Shown: in pieces, positions 60,921 through 64,000 of the stretch
Layout of the letters: every line of letters begins with the position of its first letter
How positions within the stretch are numbered: position 1 is the first letter of the stretch
Program-made: the position numbers and the translations under genes
Notes under the pieces: model-generated
What the model was told of the DNA's origin: nothing
Databases searched by the model: none
The model's input: only the letters and a program-made list of their open reading frames with translations
Assembly (NCBI GenBank): GCA_029263095.1
Contig: JAJCYA010000047.1
Span: 33,840 to 97,839, forward strand
Direction: 5' to 3'
DNA: 64,000 nt
DNA from: Acidimicrobiia bacterium
Lineage (GTDB): Bacteria > Actinomycetota > Acidimicrobiia > Spongiisociales > UBA11373

Positions 60921-62246
60921 ATGAGATACCGGTGCGAGGCGTGTTCCTACGAGAGCTCCAAATGGATGGGGTTCTGCCCCCAATGCCGCGATGATCGTGT
61001 GCTCGTCGAGATAGCCGAATCGCTTCGTCCCAGCCGGCGCCGCCCAGCGGCGGGAGTGCTTTCGCTCGCGGATGCCCGGGCCGCAAAGGTTGCTCGTACC
61101 CCCATCGGAATCGATGAGTTCGATAGGGTCATTGGCGGTGGCCTGGTGCCCGGTGTCGGGATCTTGTTGGGTGGAGAGCCCGGTGTCGGCAAGTCCACGC
61201 TGGTTCTCCAAGCCGCCGGCTCGTTGGCAGATCGCGGCGGCACCGTCCTGGTGGCTTCGGCTGAGGAGTCGGTGAGTCAGGTCGCTTTGAGGGCAGGTCG
61301 GCTGGGGATCTCAGATGATTCAATACTGCTCTCATCGGAGCGCGATGTGGATGCTTTGATCGAGGTGGCGCGATCGGCGCTGCCGGATCTGCTGGTCGTC
61401 GATTCGATCCAGACCGTTGCCGCTCGCGAGGTGGGCGGCGCCCCTGGTGGTGTGGCCCAGGTGCGGGAGTCGGTGGCCCGACTGATTCACTTCTCCAAGG
61501 AGTCGGGTGTGCCGGTGATCCTCGTGGGGCATGTCACCAAGGACGGCGGTATCGCCGGGCCGAAACTCGTCGAGCATGCGGTGGATGTCGTTCTCTACCT
61601 CGAGGGCGACCCAGAACGTGGACTCCGAGTGCTGCGCGGTCTCAAGAACCGATTCGGCGCGACTCACCAAGTCGGGCTGTTCGAGATGGGAGAGAGCGGG
61701 CTCATCGAGGTCGTGGATCCTGCCGGTCTCCTTGCCGCAGGCAAGCGGGGCGAGATGCCCGGCAGTGTTGTGTTCCCGGCTGTCGACGGGACCAGGCCAT
61801 TGCTGGTCGAGGTGCAAGCTCTTGTCGCCGCTGCCACGGCGCCTCAACCACGCCGGTCCGTCAAGGGAATCGAGCCGGCGCGGGTCCATCAGGTCATCGC
61901 CGTGCTCGAACGGCACGCGGGGCTCTCTTTCGCCGACAAAGATGTCTATGTGAGCGTCGTCGGTGGCATCAAACTGCGCGATCCCGGCGCCGACCTGCCT
62001 GTTGCTCTCGCTCTCGCTTCGTCCTTGTTGGGCGAAGCCGTCGGATCACTCGCTGCCTGGGGCGAGGTCGGGCTCACAGGTGAGATCCGCGCCGTCGCCC
62101 ACGGGGAGCATCGGGCGCTTGAAGCAAAACGGCTCGGTTTGGGGCGGGTGATTGGACCGGTCGGCGGTGGTGGGAACGACCGGATCTTGGCTGCTCTGGC
62201 GAGCGCCGGTCTGCTGGGAGATGCGGAGTGGGACCTCGGCGACTAG
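60921..62246 (+). CDS. radA: DNA repair protein RadA
   Basis: 441 residues; RecA-like helicase that promotes branch migration in recombination. The N-terminal zinc finger uses Cys5, Cys8, Cys19 and Cys22. Walker A is GGEPGVGKST (about residue 84), the RadA-specific KNRFG motif is at about 243, and the C-terminal Lon-protease-like domain is present (about 330-430). ATG start. It is followed by disA, as in many actinobacteria and firmicutes, where RadA and DisA are linked functionally. Confidence 0.96.
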   Translation: MRYRCEACSYESSKWMGFCPQCRDDRVLVEIAESLRPSRRRPAAGVLSLADARAAKVARTPIGIDEFDRVIGGGLVPGVGILLGGEPGVGKSTLVLQAAGSLADRGGTVLVASAEESVSQVALRAGRLGISDDSILLSSERDVDALIEVARSALPDLLVVDSIQTVAAREVGGAPGGVAQVRESVARLIHFSKESGVPVILVGHVTKDGGIAGPKLVEHAVDVVLYLEGDPERGLRVLRGLKNRFGATHQVGLFEMGESGLIEVVDPAGLLAAGKRGEMPGSVVFPAVDGTRPLLVEVQALVAAATAPQPRRSVKGIEPARVHQVIAVLERHAGLSFADKDVYVSVVGGIKLRDPGADLPVALALASSLLGEAVGSLAAWGEVGLTGEIRAVAHGEHRALEAKRLGLGRVIGPVGGGGNDRILAALASAGLLGDAEWDLGD

Positions 62247-62379
62247 GCCGTTGGATCTCCGAGCGCTCAGGTCGACGAGCGCGGCTCGCAGTTGCGAAAG
62301 TACGCCTTCTCCAAAGCCGGAAGCCTGGAGTGGATGGATTCCCTTCCTCTGGTCGCTGCCCCATTCCGACGCCGCGTAG

Positions 62380-62385
62380 TAGCCT
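62380..62385 (+). promoter_or_regulatory. -10 element of disA, leaderless start
   Basis: TAGCCT is followed by 9 bases and the disA ATG at 62395. A transcript starting at the normal distance would begin at or next to the start codon. GGAG directly abuts the ATG and is too close to be a ribosome-binding site. Confidence 0.45.
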
Positions 62386-62394
62386 CGCTTGGAG

Positions 62395-63456
62395 ATGAGT
62401 TCCTCTCGATCCGGCCTCGACATTCGCAGGGCGCTTGCACCGGGCACGCCCTTGCGTAATGCGATCGATCTGATCCTCCGTCAGGAGACGGGTGCTCTCA
62501 TCGTGCTCGGATACGGGCGCGACATCGAGGCGCTTTGCTCTGGCGGCTTTCATCTCGACGGCACTGATTTCCATCCGGCCCGTTTGGCCGAGTTGGCCAA
62601 GATGGATGGTGCAGTCATCACTGACGAAGCAGCCGAAGTCATCTACCGCGCCAACGTCCACCTCATTCCAGATCGATCGCTGGAGACCAAGGAGACCGGG
62701 ACGAGGCACCGGACCGGTGAAAGGGTTGCCAAGGAGACCGGTCGGGCGGTGGTGGTTGTATCGGAGGGGCGACAGACAATCACGGTCTACACCGGCGATT
62801 CGACATACGAGCTTCGCAACCCCACCACTCTTCTGGCGCAGGCGAATCAGAACCTCCTGACGCTGGAACGATTTCGCGGCCGACTCACCGACGAGGAGTC
62901 CCGTCTCACGCAACTCGAAGTGGACGACATCGTCGTGTACCGCGATGTCGTGCAGTTCCTACAACGTGCGGCACTCGTCCAGCGGATCGGGGTGGACCTC
63001 GAGCACTACACCGTGGAACTCGGCGGCGAGGGTCAGCTCATCAACCTCCAGCTTGTCGATCTCCTTTCGGGGACCGGCGAGTCGGCCGAACTCGTCTACG
63101 CCGATCACGCTCGGTCCTACCCGCCCGACACCAAGAACCCTCTCGACCTGATGAGAACACTGACCACGGAGCATCTGTCCGAGGAGAGCCGGGTTGCAGC
63201 CCTGCTCGATTTTGGGCCGCTGGAGAATCCCACGCGGTCTCGCGGTTATCGGATTCTGGATCGGATTCCGCGTTTGCCCGACGCGGTCCAGGATTCACTC
63301 GTGGATCACTTCGAGACCCTTCAAGAGCTGTTGTATGCCTCAGTGAGCGAACTCGATCAGGTCGAGGGAGTAGGGCGTGCCAGGGCTCGCCAGTTGCGCC
63401 ACTACTTCGATCGGTTGCTTGATCAAACGCGGAGCTGGGCGATCGAAGAGGAGTAA
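62395..63456 (+). CDS. disA: DNA integrity scanning diadenylate cyclase DisA
   Basis: 353 residues; makes c-di-AMP from two ATP and scans DNA. The cyclase domain has the catalytic Asp-Gly-Ala (71-73, MDGAVI) and Arg-His-Arg (104-106, TRHRTGERVAKETG). A helical linker and a C-terminal helix-hairpin-helix DNA-binding domain (ELDQVEGVGRARARQL) complete the normal DisA layout. c-di-AMP controls K+ transport in many bacteria, a possible link to the trkAH genes in this window (inference). ATG at 62395; a TTG at 62389 is also in frame. Confidence 0.96.
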   Translation: MSSSRSGLDIRRALAPGTPLRNAIDLILRQETGALIVLGYGRDIEALCSGGFHLDGTDFHPARLAELAKMDGAVITDEAAEVIYRANVHLIPDRSLETKETGTRHRTGERVAKETGRAVVVVSEGRQTITVYTGDSTYELRNPTTLLAQANQNLLTLERFRGRLTDEESRLTQLEVDDIVVYRDVVQFLQRAALVQRIGVDLEHYTVELGGEGQLINLQLVDLLSGTGESAELVYADHARSYPPDTKNPLDLMRTLTTEHLSEESRVAALLDFGPLENPTRSRGYRILDRIPRLPDAVQDSLVDHFETLQELLYASVSELDQVEGVGRARARQLRHYFDRLLDQTRSWAIEEE

Positions 63457-63699
63457 CGCCGCTGGGGCGTTGTCGTCGGTCTTGTCTGGTCTCGCGGCGC
63501 CGGTTCCCGACGCGTCTACCCAGGTCGCATCAAGCATGTGGAGGTTTTCCGTTGTGACCACAGCGTGGGAGGGCTTCTGAAGTGTGACGGACTGGCGCCG
63601 ACCGCTTCTGGTGCCAGCCGCCCCTGCGGTACAATGCCGCTCCACGGTGTCCTAGGTCGATCGCGAGGGGCACGGATACGACTGCAACGAGGAGCCTGA
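63457..63699 (+). promoter_or_regulatory. Upstream region of the IF2_N-domain gene
   Basis: No gene is recognised in this 243-base gap. TACAAT (63630-63635) is a good -10; TTCTGG (63606-63611), 18 bases upstream, is a weak -35. The ribosome-binding site GAGGAG (63689-63694) is 5 bases before the ATG. Confidence 0.5.
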
Positions 63700-64000
63700 A
63701 TGCGCGTCTACGAACTCGCTCGCGAGCTTGAGCTCGATTCGAGCGATGTGCTGGCTCAAGCCAAGAAACTAAAGATCAAGGTGGAGTCGGCCTCATCTGG
63801 TCTCGATGCCGATCAGGCGGCCAAGATCAAGGCGGCTGCGAAGAAGGCTGCTCCTGGCAAGAAGGCTGCTCCTGGCAAGAAGGCTGCTCCTGGCAAGAAG
63901 GCTGCTCCTGGCAAGAAGGCTGCTCCTGGCAAGAAGGCTGCTCCTGGCAAGAAGGCTGCTCCTGGCAAGAAGGTCGCTCCTGGCAAGAAGGTCGCTCCTG
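63700..64000 (+). CDS. IF2_N-domain protein, N-terminal part (cut by window end)
   Basis: The first 46 residues (MRVYELARELELDSSDVLAQ, then AKKLKIKVESASSGLDADQA) form the small helical IF2_N domain found at the N-terminus of translation initiation factor IF-2, and also on some actinobacterial RNase E/G proteins. From residue 48 the chain becomes a basic Lys/Ala/Pro/Gly repeat (KKAAPG) that runs off the window. Whether this is infB or an IF2_N-tagged ribonuclease cannot be decided: the usual infB neighbours nusA and rbfA are not seen, and the catalytic part is outside. Good promoter and ribosome-binding site. Confidence 0.8.
   Translation, partial: MRVYELARELELDSSDVLAQAKKLKIKVESASSGLDADQAAKIKAAAKKAAPGKKAAPGKKAAPGKKAAPGKKAAPGKKAAPGKKAAPGKKVAPGKKVAP
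63841..64000 (+). repeat. Perfect 18-bp tandem repeats encoding KKAAPG
   Basis: Seven identical copies of AAGAAGGCTGCTCCTGGC (63841-63966), then one copy with GTC for GCT (Val for Ala) and a partial ninth of the same kind at the window end. The identity at DNA level, including third positions, shows recent expansion by slippage. The array may continue beyond the window. Confidence 0.95.

Noticed and set aside
63841..64000. CRISPR-like array
   Set aside because: The 18-base units are contiguous with no spacers and stay in frame with the IF2_N coding sequence.

Overview
The window is high-GC, densely packed bacterial chromosome. Gene content and order point to an actinomycete: an SigR/RsrA-type sigma/anti-sigma pair, a PimB-like mannosyltransferase, an F420-associated metalloprotease family protein, radA-disA, clpC, and the order tilS-hpt-ftsH-folP-folK, then DUF2520-panC-coaX-lysS-clpC, which resembles the arrangement in Mycobacterium. 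Lineage-specific genes, many GTG/TTG starts and apparently leaderless genes would fit a deep, uncultured branch such as Acidimicrobiia, but the taxon is inference. No phage, transposase, CRISPR array or rRNA was seen. There is one tRNA, tRNA-Thr(CGU).

Layout. 0-2.5 kb: MrfA/YprA-type repair helicase on the minus strand. 2.5-14.3 kb: ion and membrane-energy genes (P2A-type cation ATPase, LytR-CpsA-Psr protein, NhaA, TrkA-TrkH, an FAD oxidoreductase, membrane pyrophosphatase). 14.4-16.4 kb (minus): citramalate synthase cimA, preceded by a complete transcription attenuator (promoter, 12-residue leader peptide with Ile-Ile-Ile, two hairpins, U-tract), then a small membrane protein. 16.4-27.3 kb (plus): a tandem two-domain histidine phosphatase, PimB-like glycosyltransferase, topA, an MFS transporter, tmk, holB, an acyltransferase, a TIGR01777 epimerase and an acyl-CoA dehydrogenase.

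27.4-35.2 kb is the accessory island. A two-gene cassette (small membrane-anchored secreted protein plus large multi-domain surface protein, genes overlapping by 4 nt) is present twice in tandem, with a conserved leader before each copy. The large proteins are strings of cysteine-bracketed domains with a single C-terminal membrane anchor. The second large gene stops early at a run of seven G. A -1 shift there opens 61 further codons that end at the same stop context as the first copy.

35.4-37.8 kb: ECF sigma factor, RsrA-like zinc anti-sigma factor, a small zinc-binding protein, a small membrane protein and a metalloprotease. 37.8-43.4 kb: tilS, hpt, ftsH and the folate genes. folP and folK lack ordinary start codons, and a phosphatase-like protein without the catalytic Cys sits where folB is expected. 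43.4-49.4 kb: a scramblase-like protein, an unknown gene, DUF2520, panC, coaX, lysS and a crcB pair. 49.5-54.1 kb: polyprenyl diphosphate synthase (minus), clpC and a nucleoside phosphorylase. 54.4-59.7 kb: a BMP-type nucleoside ABC importer with an intrinsic terminator after the binding-protein gene. 59.8-64 kb: a zinc-ribbon membrane protein (minus), a 44-residue membrane protein, radA, disA, and the start of a gene with an IF2_N domain followed by near-identical 18-bp Lys/Ala/Pro/Gly repeats that run off the window.

The observations most worth following are the cimA attenuator, the duplicated surface-protein cassette with its G7 frameshift, and the odd folate operon.
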